Origin: Erysipelotrichaceae bacterium
GTDB lineage: Bacteria; Bacillota_I; Bacilli_A; Erysipelotrichales; Erysipelotrichaceae
NCBI GenBank assembly: GCA_017512885.1
Contig: JAFWEP010000006.1
Location: forward strand, 62,001 to 126,000
Reading direction: 5' to 3'
Length of the DNA: 64,000 nt
Below the pieces are notes generated by a model that was not told the origin of the DNA, did not search any database, and worked only from the letters and a program-made list of their open reading frames with translations. Below are positions 7,769-16,235 of the stretch, in pieces. Made by a program: the position numbers and the translations under genes. The stretch's first letter is position 1, and every line of letters begins with the position of its first letter.

Positions 7769-9138
7769 TTTTTCAGGATGAAGTGCAGCAGAGTGAGAGC
7801 GAAGAGCGCTCCGCAGGCTTCTCCGGCCGGCATGCCGGCGGCCAGTCCCATCTCCCCGAAGAGCTTATCCAGAAGATACATCAGCGGGATATAGAAGACC
7901 AGGATGCGCACCATCGCATGCAAGAGAGTGGCTTTGCCCTGGCCCATGGCCTGCATGGTGTAGGAAGTGGAGTAGTTCAGGAACTGGACCGGGGAGGCCA
8001 GAGCCCGGATGCGCAGGAAGGCAGCAGCATAGCCGATCGTCAGCAAGGCTGCTTCCTGATCACCGGCCGAGGTGCTCAGGAAGAGCTGAGTGACCGGCCG
8101 GGCAAAGATCTCCAGCAGGAGGATACTGATGGCAGAGATGAAGAGTCCGCTGATCCGGGCGGTGTGGATCGTTTTCTTCATGCGCTCATGATCGCCGGAA
8201 GAATAGTTATAGGCCACGATCGGCAGCATGCCCTGGCAGATGCCGATATTGACGGCATTGGGGATCCTCTCGACCTTCATGACGATGCCCATGCCGGCTA
8301 AGACCAGATCGCTGTGAGCGCTGGCCAGCTTGTTCAGGCTGATATTGGCAACATCGAGGAGACCGGTCAGGAAGGCGGAAGGGATACCGACCGCAAAGAG
8401 CTTCCCGGCATTCTTGCCGATCTTCAGGGCCTCGCTGAAGCGCAGGCTCAGCGGTGCTCTGGCAGAGGCTTTGCGGAAGGCATAGAAGAGATAGAGACAG
8501 CTGGCGATATTCGACAGCAGGGTGGCGATCGCCGCTCCGGCGACTTCCTGTCCCTTCGGCATGATCACAAACATGAACAGCGGATCCAGCAGGATGTTCA
8601 GGATCCCGCCGCCGGAAAGACCGAAACTGGCCTGCGAGGCATTGCCGGAATTTCGTAAAAGATGAGCCAGGGTCATCGACAGGACCGTCGGCAGGGAACC
8701 GATGACGATGACGTAGAGGGTATACTGGCGGGCATAGACGATCGTCTGCGGTGATGCTCCCAAGAAGGTCAGCACCGGATCCATGAAGAGACCGATCAGC
8801 AGCGATACCAGCAAGGACAGTCCGGCTGCGCCGTAGACGCTGAAGGCGCTGACGTTTCTTGCCTCATCGTCTTTCTTGGCACCCATCAGCCGGGCCAGGA
8901 GGCTTCCGCCGCCGACTCCGAACAGATTGGAGAAGGAGACATTCATCATGGTCAGGGTCAGGATCAGGGAAGTGGCCGCCATCATATAGGAATTGCCGGT
9001 ACGCCCGATATAGAAGGCATCGACCATATTGTAGATGAGGTTGATGATCTGACTGATGATGGTGGGGATCGCCATCGTCGCCAAGGCTTTGGCGACGGGC
9101 ATCCTTTCAAATATCTCTTTCCGGTCCTGACTTGCCAT
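7747..9138 (-). CDS. MATE family efflux transporter
   Basis: A 463-residue protein with twelve predicted helices in two pseudo-symmetric halves. The N-terminal block (LATMAIPTIISQIINLIYNM, then VDAFYIGRTG) is the classic MATE signature, and GVGGGSLLARLMGAKK marks the first half. Such exporters swap Na+ or H+ for cationic drugs or metabolites. The length is normal for the family. AGGAG lies 7 nt before ATG 9138, and an ATTATA (TATAAT on the minus strand) at 9162-9167 is a likely -10. It is divergent from a small ORF at 9237. The substrate cannot be told from sequence. Confidence 0.93.
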   Translation of the reverse strand: MASQDRKEIFERMPVAKALATMAIPTIISQIINLIYNMVDAFYIGRTGNSYMMAATSLILTLTMMNVSFSNLFGVGGGSLLARLMGAKKDDEARNVSAFSVYGAAGLSLLVSLLIGLFMDPVLTFLGASPQTIVYARQYTLYVIVIGSLPTVLSMTLAHLLRNSGNASQASFGLSGGGILNILLDPLFMFVIMPKGQEVAGAAIATLLSNIASCLYLFYAFRKASARAPLSLRFSEALKIGKNAGKLFAVGIPSAFLTGLLDVANISLNKLASAHSDLVLAGMGIVMKVERIPNAVNIGICQGMLPIVAYNYSSGDHERMKKTIHTARISGLFISAISILLLEIFARPVTQLFLSTSAGDQEAALLTIGYAAAFLRIRALASPVQFLNYSTSYTMQAMGQGKATLLHAMVRILVFYIPLMYLLDKLFGEMGLAAGMPAGEACGALFALTLLHFILKKNTKTAH

Positions 9139-9161
9139 AGAGCTCTCCTGTAAACAGTTCT

Positions 9162-9208
9162 ATTATAGTCAAAGGAAAAGAGAAAGAAAGCAAAAGAAAA
9201 CGTATAAT
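9162..9208. promoter_or_regulatory. divergent promoter region for the MATE gene and a small ORF
   Basis: A TATAAT box for the minus strand (9162-9167) and another for the plus strand (9203-9208) lie back to back in a purine/pyrimidine-biased stretch. The -35 elements are weak in both directions. No clear operator is seen. Confidence 0.5.
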
Positions 9209-9236
9209 AGTACTGTAAGAAAAGGAGAGAAGAAAC

Positions 9237-9470
9237 ATGGTCGATCCTGATGCCAAAGAACTGTATCTGGTCCGGAAAGGAGAAGAGGGACACGCCGAGG
9301 TCATCCACTTCATGATCGAAGCCCGGAACCATATGGTGATCCGCGGTGTTGCCGACAACGGCGAACACTCCACAATGGTCGCCAGTCTGCCCAACCTGCA
9401 TTTCAATACGCAGGAAGAAGCGATCGCTTATCTGAAGAGCGAAGGATTCACGGATATCAGTACAAGATAG
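9237..9470 (+). CDS. small hypothetical protein
   Basis: A 77-residue protein with a good AAGGAGAG ribosome site and an upstream TATAAT box (9203-9208), ending in its own terminator. The sequence reads as a compact alpha/beta domain: strands around ELYLVRKG and MVIRGVADNGEHSTMVASL, then a helix from a TQEEAIAYLKSEGF segment. No known family is recognised. The promoter, ribosome site and terminator together support a real gene. Confidence 0.7.
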   Translation: MVDPDAKELYLVRKGEEGHAEVIHFMIEARNHMVIRGVADNGEHSTMVASLPNLHFNTQEEAIAYLKSEGFTDISTR

Positions 9471-9493
9471 CAGCGCCGGAAGGCGCTGTTTTG
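9471..9493 (+). terminator. terminator after the 77-residue ORF
   Basis: The stem AGCGCC/GGCGCT with a GGAA loop (about 9472-9487) is followed by GTTTT directly after the stop codon. Confidence 0.75.
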
Positions 9494-9525
9494 ATATCCG
9501 GAAACAAGGGACAGGAGGTGCAGAA

Positions 9526-9606
9526 ATGATTGAAAACTGCGCCTCTCCTTTACCGGATGCAGTCTATCATCGCCTGATCCTTTCTGAAAACGGACAGTTA
9601 CGTTAG
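9526..9606 (+). CDS. candidate 26-residue small ORF
   Basis: ATG 9526 follows a near-perfect AGGAGGTG ribosome site at 5-nt spacing and reads 26 codons to TAG 9606, in the gap between a terminator and the HD-domain gene. The peptide has no signal or membrane segment (it begins MIENCASPLPDAV). It may be a true microprotein or a leader peptide. The ribosome site is much stronger than that of the following gene. The -10 box proposed for that gene (9604-9609) overlaps its stop codon. No upstream promoter is obvious. Confidence 0.4.
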   Translation: MIENCASPLPDAVYHRLILSENGQLR

Positions 9607-9615
9607 AATAGGCTT

Positions 9616-10596
9616 ATGACGGACCTGATCTATCACGAAGAGATCCCTTCCTTCCTGCTGCCCTATCTGGCAAGCGCGGAGATGCAGCGTCTGAAGGAAG
9701 TAGGGATGCACTGCGGCTGCGAATATACGTCCTTTTCTTTCTTTAAGGATCTTCTGCCGTATTCCCGTTATCGGCACTCCCTGGGAGTCTCCCTGATCAC
9801 CTGGCATTTTGCCCGGGAAAAGAATGCGGCATTGGCAGCACTCTTTCACGATATCGCGACCCCGGTCTTTGCCCATACGGTGGACTTTCTGAAAGGCGAT
9901 CACCTGAAGCAGGAAGCGACTGAAGAAGGGACCGAAGAGATCATCCGCAGCAGCAAGGAGATCACGGAACAGCTGGAGAAAGATGGTCTCAGGATCGAGG
10001 ATGTCAAAGACTATCATCGTTATCCGATCGCCGACAATGATTCGCCCCGGCTCTCGGCCGACCGTCTGGAGTATTCCCTGGGCAATTTCGTGAACTTCGG
10101 ACTGACGGATACGGCAGAAGTAAAAGCTCTGTACGAAGATCTCTTCGTGGATCTTTCCCCGGAAGGAGCACCGGAACTGTCCTTTCAGACGAAAGAAAAA
10201 GCGAAACGCTTCGCTTTCCTGAGTCTTGCCTGTTCCCGGGTATATGTCTCCGATCCGGACCGTTACAGTATGCAGCGTCTTGCGGAAGTACTGAAGCTGG
10301 CGCTGGAAAAGAAGGTGCTGATGATGAAGGATCTCTACCGTACGGAACCGGAAGTGATATCGCTGCTGGAAGGCAACGAGGAGACAGCGGCTGCCTGGCA
10401 GGCTTACCGCTCCCTGCATCGGATGACCGAAGGGGAGGAACAGGATCCGTTACATGCACGGATCATCCCGGCCAAGAAGCGCTTCATCGACCCTCTCTGC
10501 AAAGGGGAAAGAGTCAGCGAATGGGACGAAGGGTACCGCCGGGAACTGCAGGGATTCCTCGCTTCTTCGCAGGAGAAAACACTGTGTGCACTGTGA
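9616..10596 (+). CDS. HD-domain phosphohydrolase
   Basis: A 326-residue protein. SRYRHSLGVSLITWHFA (from about residue 50) and ALFHDIATPVFAHTVDF (from about residue 76) give the metal-binding His...HD arrangement of the HD superfamily, resembling dGTPase/YfbR-like hydrolases. The later RLSADRLEYSLGNFVNFG supplies another conserved Asp. It probably hydrolyses a phosphate ester such as a nucleotide; the substrate is unknown. There is no ribosome site. Instead TAGAAT (9604-9609) ends 6 nt before the ATG, which suggests a leaderless transcript. A terminator follows at once, so it is monocistronic. Confidence 0.83.
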   Translation: MTDLIYHEEIPSFLLPYLASAEMQRLKEVGMHCGCEYTSFSFFKDLLPYSRYRHSLGVSLITWHFAREKNAALAALFHDIATPVFAHTVDFLKGDHLKQEATEEGTEEIIRSSKEITEQLEKDGLRIEDVKDYHRYPIADNDSPRLSADRLEYSLGNFVNFGLTDTAEVKALYEDLFVDLSPEGAPELSFQTKEKAKRFAFLSLACSRVYVSDPDRYSMQRLAEVLKLALEKKVLMMKDLYRTEPEVISLLEGNEETAAAWQAYRSLHRMTEGEEQDPLHARIIPAKKRFIDPLCKGERVSEWDEGYRRELQGFLASSQEKTLCAL

Positions 10597-10618
10597 CAGG
10601 CAAATGCCTGTCTTTTTT
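10596..10618 (+). terminator. terminator after the HD-domain gene
   Basis: The stem ACAGGC/GCCTGT with loop AAAT (10596-10611) is followed by CTTTTTT. The hairpin begins at the last base of the stop codon. Confidence 0.82.
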
Positions 10619-10629
10619 GGATAAAAACA

Positions 10630-10681
10630 GTTGAATACCTGTTCAACTAATGGTAGACTATCACTGTTAGTAAAACCTAAC
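10630..10681 (+). promoter_or_regulatory. promoter with overlapping inverted repeats for the ABC/FtsX operon
   Basis: TTGAAT (10631-10636), a 17-nt spacer and TAGACT (10654-10659) form a sigma-A type promoter. Two inverted repeats sit on it: GTTGAA/TTCAAC (10630-10635 and 10642-10647), which straddles the -35 and spacer, and GTTAG/CTAAC (10666-10670 and 10677-10681), just after the start site. Both positions suit a repressor. No regulator gene is adjacent. Confidence 0.6.
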
Positions 10682-10692
10682 GGAGGAAGCCT

Positions 10693-11391
10693 ATGATCCT
10701 GCAGTTGAAGAACGTCCGGAAATCCTACGGAGAAAAAGAAAACAAGGTCGAAGTTCTGAAGGGGATCGATCTGGAAGTGGAGAAGGGAGAGTTCTGCGTC
10801 CTGCTGGGTCCTTCCGGATCCGGCAAGAGCACCTTGCTGAACATCATCGGCGGGATCGATACCGCAGATTCCGGAGAGATCCTGATCCGGGAGAAAGAGA
10901 TGACCTCTCTGAACGAGAAGGAACTGACCCGCTACCGTCGGGATCATCTGGGCTATATCTTCCAGATGTACAATCTGATCCCCGACCTGACGGTCCGGGA
11001 GAATATCGAAGTCGGCGCCTATCTCTCCAAAGATCCGCTGGATGTCGATGAACTGATCGCTGTTTTAGGTCTGAAGGAACACAGCCGCAAGACGCCGCAT
11101 CAGCTCTCCGGCGGTCAGCAGCAGCGCACCTCGATCGGCCGGGCGATCGTCAAGAATCCGGACATCCTGCTCTGCGACGAACCGACCGGAGCCCTGGACT
11201 ATGCGACCTCCAAGGAGATCCTGAAACTGATCGAGACCGTCAACCAGAAGTACGGCAATACCGTCATCATGGTCACCCACAATAACGCCATCAAGGATAT
11301 GGCGGATCTCGTCGTGCAGCTGCGCGATGGGCAGATCCAGAAGCAGTACCGCAATGCGAAGAAGATCCCGGCGGCGGAACTGGAGTGGTAA
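10693..11391 (+). CDS. ABC transporter ATP-binding protein, MacB/LolD type
   Basis: A 232-residue ATPase with [12 protein letters not shown] (Walker A, from about residue 38), the family-typical GYIFQMYNLIPDLTVREN (Q-loop), LSGGQQQRTSIGRA (signature) and ILLCDEPTGALD (Walker B), then VTHN (H-loop). The sequence belongs to the subfamily that partners with FtsX/MacB permeases rather than importers. GGAGG lies before ATG 10693. The permease gene starts 1 nt after its stop, so the pair forms one complex. It probably powers mechanotransmission or peptide export rather than uptake. Confidence 0.93.
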   Translation: MILQLKNVRKSYGEKENKVEVLKGIDLEVEKGEFCVLLGPSGSGKSTLLNIIGGIDTADSGEILIREKEMTSLNEKELTRYRRDHLGYIFQMYNLIPDLTVRENIEVGAYLSKDPLDVDELIAVLGLKEHSRKTPHQLSGGQQQRTSIGRAIVKNPDILLCDEPTGALDYATSKEILKLIETVNQKYGNTVIMVTHNNAIKDMADLVVQLRDGQIQKQYRNAKKIPAAELEW

Positions 11392-11392
11392 G

Positions 11393-13705
11393 ATGCGCGA
11401 TCCCTTACGGAAACGACATCTGCGGGATCTGAAGAAACAGTTCCCCCGTTATCTGGTGATCTTCCTGCTGCTGTTCCTGTCGATCGGCTTCACTTCCGGT
11501 TTTCTGGTCGCTGACGGCAGCATGATCAAAGCCTACAACGAGTCCTTCACGAAATACCGTATCGAAGACGGCCATTTCCGCAGCGCCTACAAACTGAACC
11601 GTTCGCAGCTGAAACGGATCGAAGAGGCCGGGGTGCAGGTCTATGAACTCTTTTACAAAGAGGAAGAACTGCCGGAAGGCAGGACCTTACGCATCTATAA
11701 GGACCGTAAGGATGTGGACCTGGTCTGTCTGATGGAAGGCAGACTGCCGGAGAGAAGAGAAGAGATCGCGGTCGACCGCATGTTTGCGGAGAATAATGGT
11801 TTTCAGATCGGCGATGTGCTCTCTGCTGCGGAGCGGGATTATACGATCTGCGGCCTGGTGGCTCTGTCCGACTACAGCGCGCTCTTCTCCGACAATAACG
11901 ACACCATGTTCGATGCCTTGTATTTCGGGGTCGGGGTGGTCAGTGAAGAAGCCTTCGACTATCCCGAAGATACGCTGTGTTACGAATATGCCTTTACTTA
12001 CAGTGATCCTCCGCAGGACGAAACGGAAGAGAAGACGATGTCCGATGACTTCTTAAAAGTCCTCAATGCGGAGATCCGCATTGAGGAATACATCCCCCGT
12101 TATCTGAACCAGGCCATCCGTTTCACCGGAGAAGATATGGGTTCCGATAAACAGATGATGGAGGTATTGCTGATCATCATCGTCCTGATCACTGCCTTCG
12201 TCTTTGCCCTGACCACTTCCGATACGATCGCTCAGGAATCTGCCGTCATCGGTACCCTGCGGGCCTCCGGCTACAGCCAGGGAGAGCTCTTACGGCACTA
12301 TATGACGATGCCTTTCCTGGTCACCCTCTTCTCAGCCATTGCCGGCAATATCGGCGGCTATACGGTCTTCAAGGATCTCTGTGCCGGTCTCTATTACGCT
12401 TCTTACTCGCTGCCGACCTACGAGACGGTCTTCTCGGGCGAAGCCATGCTGGAGACGACGCTCATCCCCTTGCTGATCATGGTGCTGGTGACCTTCCTGA
12501 TCCTGCGCAGCAAGCTGAAGATCTCGCCTCTGCGCTTCCTGCACAATGACCTGCGCAGCGGCCGCAGACATGGAGTCATCCCCTTGTCGGAGAAGATCCC
12601 TTTCTTCAGCTGTTACCGGACCCGCATCCTCTTTGCGAACCGGGGCAACTATCTCTCCATCTTTGTCGGATTCCTCTTTGCGAACCTGCTGCTGATGTTC
12701 GGGATGGGACTGCCGATGCTGCTGGATGCCTATCAGGAGAATATGGAAATGAACCTGCTCAGCACCTATCAGTATGTCCTGAAGATGCCGGTCTCGCTGC
12801 AGCAGGATGACCACAAACTGGAAGGACTGCTGGAAGGCGTCGGTTTCCTGCGGGATACGGAGACTTCCAACATCGATGCGGAAAAGTTCAGCGCCTACGA
12901 ACTGGAACTGATCCCGGAACTGGGCTTCCGGCAGGAGAACGTCAGCTTCTACGGAGTCGAGGAAGATTCCCGTTATATCCAGGGACTGGAAGGCCGGACC
13001 CTGATCTCTTCGGCATTGGCTGAGAAATACGAGCTCTCCGCCGGAGATACCCTGACCCTTAAGGAACGCTATGAAGACACGGTCCATGAGATCCCGGTAG
13101 AGGGAGTCTACGACTACAGCGGGGCGCTCTGCATCTTCATGCCGCGGGAAGAACTGAACCGGACCTTCGATCTGCCGGAAGATACTTTCCTCGGCTACTT
13201 CAGCAACACCCCGATCACTGATATCCCGCAGAGCCGCATCGCTTCCGTTATCGAACTGGATGATCTGACCAAGGTCAGCCGCCAGCTGGATATCTCCTTC
13301 GGCGCCATGATGGTCTATGTCGATGTCTTTGCGGTCCTGATCTTCCTGATCCTGACCTATCTGATCTCCAAGGTCATCATCGAAAAGAGCGCTGTCTCCA
13401 TCTCGATGGTCAAGATCCTCGGCTATACCGACCGGGAAGTTTCCTCGCTCTATCTGCGTTCCACGACGACCGCCGTGATCGTTTCGCTGCTGCTGACGAC
13501 CCTGATCGACCGTTATGCCCTGGAATATGTCTATAACTACCTGATCGCCCGCCGGATGTCGGGCTGGATCCCCTTTGTGATCAAGCCGCAGATCTATCCG
13601 CTGATGTTCCTGCTGGGTGTTACGGCCTATGCCGTGGTAGCCCTGATCGAGTATCACCGTATCCGGAAAGTCCGGCTCAGCGAAGCGCTGAAGAATGTGG
13701 AGTAA
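11393..13705 (+). CDS. FtsX-like ABC transporter permease
   Basis: A 770-residue permease with two FtsX domains. One N-terminal helix (residues 19-41) is followed by an extracytoplasmic domain to about 250. A first three-helix FtsX block lies near 265-385, a helix begins the second half near 430, and a second outside domain is followed by a final three-helix FtsX block near 645-760. This is the full-length duplicated MacB-like layout. I start it at ATG 11393, 1 nt after the ATPase stop, because the longer frame back to 11327 overlaps the ATPase and lacks a ribosome site. It works with the ATPase and probably with the lipoprotein that follows. Confidence 0.9.
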   Translation: MRDPLRKRHLRDLKKQFPRYLVIFLLLFLSIGFTSGFLVADGSMIKAYNESFTKYRIEDGHFRSAYKLNRSQLKRIEEAGVQVYELFYKEEELPEGRTLRIYKDRKDVDLVCLMEGRLPERREEIAVDRMFAENNGFQIGDVLSAAERDYTICGLVALSDYSALFSDNNDTMFDALYFGVGVVSEEAFDYPEDTLCYEYAFTYSDPPQDETEEKTMSDDFLKVLNAEIRIEEYIPRYLNQAIRFTGEDMGSDKQMMEVLLIIIVLITAFVFALTTSDTIAQESAVIGTLRASGYSQGELLRHYMTMPFLVTLFSAIAGNIGGYTVFKDLCAGLYYASYSLPTYETVFSGEAMLETTLIPLLIMVLVTFLILRSKLKISPLRFLHNDLRSGRRHGVIPLSEKIPFFSCYRTRILFANRGNYLSIFVGFLFANLLLMFGMGLPMLLDAYQENMEMNLLSTYQYVLKMPVSLQQDDHKLEGLLEGVGFLRDTETSNIDAEKFSAYELELIPELGFRQENVSFYGVEEDSRYIQGLEGRTLISSALAEKYELSAGDTLTLKERYEDTVHEIPVEGVYDYSGALCIFMPREELNRTFDLPEDTFLGYFSNTPITDIPQSRIASVIELDDLTKVSRQLDISFGAMMVYVDVFAVLIFLILTYLISKVIIEKSAVSISMVKILGYTDREVSSLYLRSTTTAVIVSLLLTTLIDRYALEYVYNYLIARRMSGWIPFVIKPQIYPLMFLLGVTAYAVVALIEYHRIRKVRLSEALKNVE

Positions 13706-13709
13706 GCCT

Positions 13710-15578
13710 ATGAAGAAAGTATTGTCTATCCTGCTGGTCATTCTGACCGGCTGCAGTTCTGCATCGTCTTCTTCCGTGATCCCGGAAACCGTGCAGAAAG
13801 AAGAACCTCCGGCAGTGATCGATATGGCGGCGGCACAGCCCGCCGGAAAGCGGAGCGAGAGCCTCTATATCGAAACGGATGCCTCCGGAAAGGTCCTCTC
13901 CGTCGAATCGGAAGTGACGCTCTCGGAACTCTCTGCCGCTCCGGTCAGAGAAGAAACGATCCTCAAAGAGATCCGCAATACTTCCGGAGACGAAGAGTTC
14001 CTGCAGGAAGGAAATGTCCTCTACTTTGAGAATAAGGGAGAGGAGATCAGCTACAAAGGAACAGCGGAAAAGGCGCTGCCGGTAGAGTTAACGCTCACCT
14101 ATCTGCTGGATGGAAAGGAGATCGCCCCGCAGCAGCTGGCCGGCCGCAGCGGAAACCTGGAGATCCGTTACCGGCTGACCACCCAGAAAGAAGGCACCGG
14201 CGTGCCCTTTGCGGCAGTGGTGATGCTGCCGCTGAACGATTCCTTCCGCAGTGTGGAAGCAGAGAACGCTTCGCTCAGTGAGATGAGCGGCGAGAAGTTC
14301 GTACTGGGACTGCTCTTGCCGGGCCTTTCCGATCAGCTGCAGCTGCAGGAACTGTCGATGGCGGACGAGATCGCGATCCCGGAAGAGATCGTCATCAAAG
14401 CGGAAGTTGAAGACTTCGAACTGGATTTCTCTGCCGTCATCGTGACCAACGGCCTTTTCGAGGAAGCGGAGCTGGATGTTTCCGATCTCAGCGAAGGGAT
14501 CGATGATCTGACTGCTGCCGGGAAAGATCTTCAGGAAGGAGCCGGTAAACTGCAGGACGGCGTCTCACAGTTTGCGGACGGACTCTCGCAATATCTCGAA
14601 GGAGTAAAGACCCTGAGCGATGCCTTGGGGGAGATGGAAAAAGGCTACAGCGAACTGACGGAGAACGACGAAGGACTGAATGAACTGGCAGCCGGCATCA
14701 GCGATGGGCTCGGCAAGCTGCAGGAAGGACTGGAAGCGGCAGAACTGCCGGATGCCGAGTCGCTCGAAGAACTGTGCAAAGGACTGGAAGAGATGGCGAA
14801 GGGGACGGAAGATCTCGTGACCCTGCTGGAAGCCCTGGAAGCGCAGAAAGAGGGGATCGACGCCCTCTGTGACACGATCCTGAGCAGCGAGAGCGGACTG
14901 AACGAAGCAGCCCGTGCACAGGCGGAAACAGCTCTGCAGGAAGCATTGGCGGAGACCGCGCTCAGCGAAGAAGAAAAGACCACCCTGCTGCAGAAGGTCC
15001 GGGAAGGGATCGATCTTTCCGGCGACACTGCCGGGATCCGGGAAGCAGCTCAGCAGATCAAGGATCTGCCGCTGCCGGGGACCGAGGAAGCGAAGACCGC
15101 ACTGAGCGGACTGGGCACGCAGCTCTCGACCTTGGCAGAAACACTGTCTTCCGGCGATCTGGCAGACTTCGGGGAACAGCTGAGCACACTGCAGGAGAGC
15201 GTGAAGACATTGGCGGAATATGCCGGAACGCTCAAAGAAGGGGTCAGCGCCTATACCGGCGGAGCAGAAAAGCTCTTTGCTGCGCACAGTGAGATCGCCA
15301 AAGGAGCGAAGGCCCTCAGCGATCAGAACGGAACCCTGAGCGGGGCTCTGCAGAGCCTGAAGGAGGGCACTTCTGATTTCGCGGAAGGGATCCGGAAACT
15401 GCGCAAGGAAGGCTTTGCGAAACTGAAGGAAGATCTGGCTGATCCGCTGCAGAGGCTTTCCGGGCGGATCGACCGGCTGGCGCAGAATGACAGAAAGTAT
15501 ACGAACTACAGCGGTCTCTGCGAAGGTACGGAAGGAAGCGTGACCTTCCTCTTCGAGACAGCAGAGATCAGAAAGTAA
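13710..15578 (+). CDS. coiled-coil lipoprotein with YhgE-like repeats, partner of the ABC/FtsX pair
   Basis: A 622-residue protein with a lipobox (LTGC, Cys14) and a Ser-rich linker. A beta-rich N-terminal domain runs to about residue 245. From about 255 it becomes long heptad-type repeats with the recurring pattern LxxGxxxLxxGxxxxxxG (for example AGKLQDGVSQFADGLSQYL), as in YhgE/Pip and related membrane-associated proteins. There is no C-terminal membrane anchor, unlike full YhgE. The start at 13710 has a GGAG site and lies 4 nt after the permease stop. A periplasm-side adaptor or substrate-capture role for the transporter is plausible but inferred from context. Confidence 0.8.
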   Translation: MKKVLSILLVILTGCSSASSSSVIPETVQKEEPPAVIDMAAAQPAGKRSESLYIETDASGKVLSVESEVTLSELSAAPVREETILKEIRNTSGDEEFLQEGNVLYFENKGEEISYKGTAEKALPVELTLTYLLDGKEIAPQQLAGRSGNLEIRYRLTTQKEGTGVPFAAVVMLPLNDSFRSVEAENASLSEMSGEKFVLGLLLPGLSDQLQLQELSMADEIAIPEEIVIKAEVEDFELDFSAVIVTNGLFEEAELDVSDLSEGIDDLTAAGKDLQEGAGKLQDGVSQFADGLSQYLEGVKTLSDALGEMEKGYSELTENDEGLNELAAGISDGLGKLQEGLEAAELPDAESLEELCKGLEEMAKGTEDLVTLLEALEAQKEGIDALCDTILSSESGLNEAARAQAETALQEALAETALSEEEKTTLLQKVREGIDLSGDTAGIREAAQQIKDLPLPGTEEAKTALSGLGTQLSTLAETLSSGDLADFGEQLSTLQESVKTLAEYAGTLKEGVSAYTGGAEKLFAAHSEIAKGAKALSDQNGTLSGALQSLKEGTSDFAEGIRKLRKEGFAKLKEDLADPLQRLSGRIDRLAQNDRKYTNYSGLCEGTEGSVTFLFETAEIRK

Positions 15579-15582
15579 AAGA

Positions 15583-15612
15583 ACGGCCTGCACTTGCAGG
15601 CCGTAATGTTTA
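15583..15612. terminator. terminator hairpin between convergent genes
   Basis: A perfect 10-bp stem ACGGCCTGCA/TGCAGGCCGT with a CT loop (15583-15604). On the minus strand it is followed by TTCTTTT, so it best terminates the Pr6Pr-type gene, but it probably stops both transcripts. Confidence 0.8.
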
Positions 15613-16200
15613 ACGGAAATGTCTGCCGATCTTCTGATAGAGGACGCCCAATCCCAGATTCAGCAGCAACAAAAAGGCAAAGATGCCGATCGCCACCGGC
15701 ATGCCCCACATCGTGAAGGCATACCAGTCGTTGCCTTCCCGGCCGTTGAGCAGGATGTTGCCGAGATAGCCGCAGCCGTAGAGGATGAGCGGGATCAGAC
15801 ACAGGAGGTGTTCCTTCCTGGTGATCTCCCGTTCGCTGAGGAAGAGCTCTTCGGCGATGCAGAGCAGCGGCACGATCAGATGGAACCAGAGGTTGGAGCC
15901 GACATACATCGCCCGGAAACCGAAGAGCGGACCCAGGAAGCAGAGGGTGACCAGGAAGGTGATCGAGACATCGATCGCGGAGGCCAGCTTCAGTACCGGG
16001 ACAAAGCCCTTCTTGCGGAAGAAGAGCCGGCAGAAGGCAGCGATCGCCGCAAAGAGGTTGGAGAGCACGGTGAAGAACTTCAGGCTCCAGAGACCTCTGG
16101 CCGAGAAGTTTCCGCCGCCCCGGAACACCATATTCAGCCAGGCCCAGGGGATGATGATGAGCAGAAATATATTCAATACGAGTTTTAGGTTTTTCTTCAT
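15610..16200 (-). CDS. Pr6Pr-type integral membrane protein
   Basis: A 196-residue protein with six predicted helices. The segment LWSLKFFTVLSNLFAAIAAF is characteristic of the Pr6Pr (six-helix, FAR-17a/AIG1-related) family, whose role in bacteria is unknown. I start it at 16200. CTGACA, 17 nt, TATACT and then 6 nt lead straight to this ATG, with no ribosome site, so the transcript should be leaderless. A longer frame to 16326 would cover that promoter and the end of the neighbouring gene. It is convergent with the lipoprotein operon. Confidence 0.8.
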   Translation of the reverse strand: MKKNLKLVLNIFLLIIIPWAWLNMVFRGGGNFSARGLWSLKFFTVLSNLFAAIAAFCRLFFRKKGFVPVLKLASAIDVSITFLVTLCFLGPLFGFRAMYVGSNLWFHLIVPLLCIAEELFLSEREITRKEHLLCLIPLILYGCGYLGNILLNGREGNDWYAFTMWGMPVAIGIFAFLLLLNLGLGVLYQKIGRHFR

Positions 16201-16206
16201 ACGCTC

Positions 16207-16235
16207 AGTATAGCGAAGCCATCCTTCTCTGTCAG
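16207..16235 (-). promoter_or_regulatory. promoter for a leaderless Pr6Pr-type mRNA
   Basis: On the minus strand, CTGACA (16230-16235), a 17-nt spacer and TATACT (16207-16212) are followed 6 nt later by the ATG. This is a near-consensus promoter whose predicted start falls on the A of the start codon. It overlaps the last codons of the upstream regulator gene. Confidence 0.7.
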
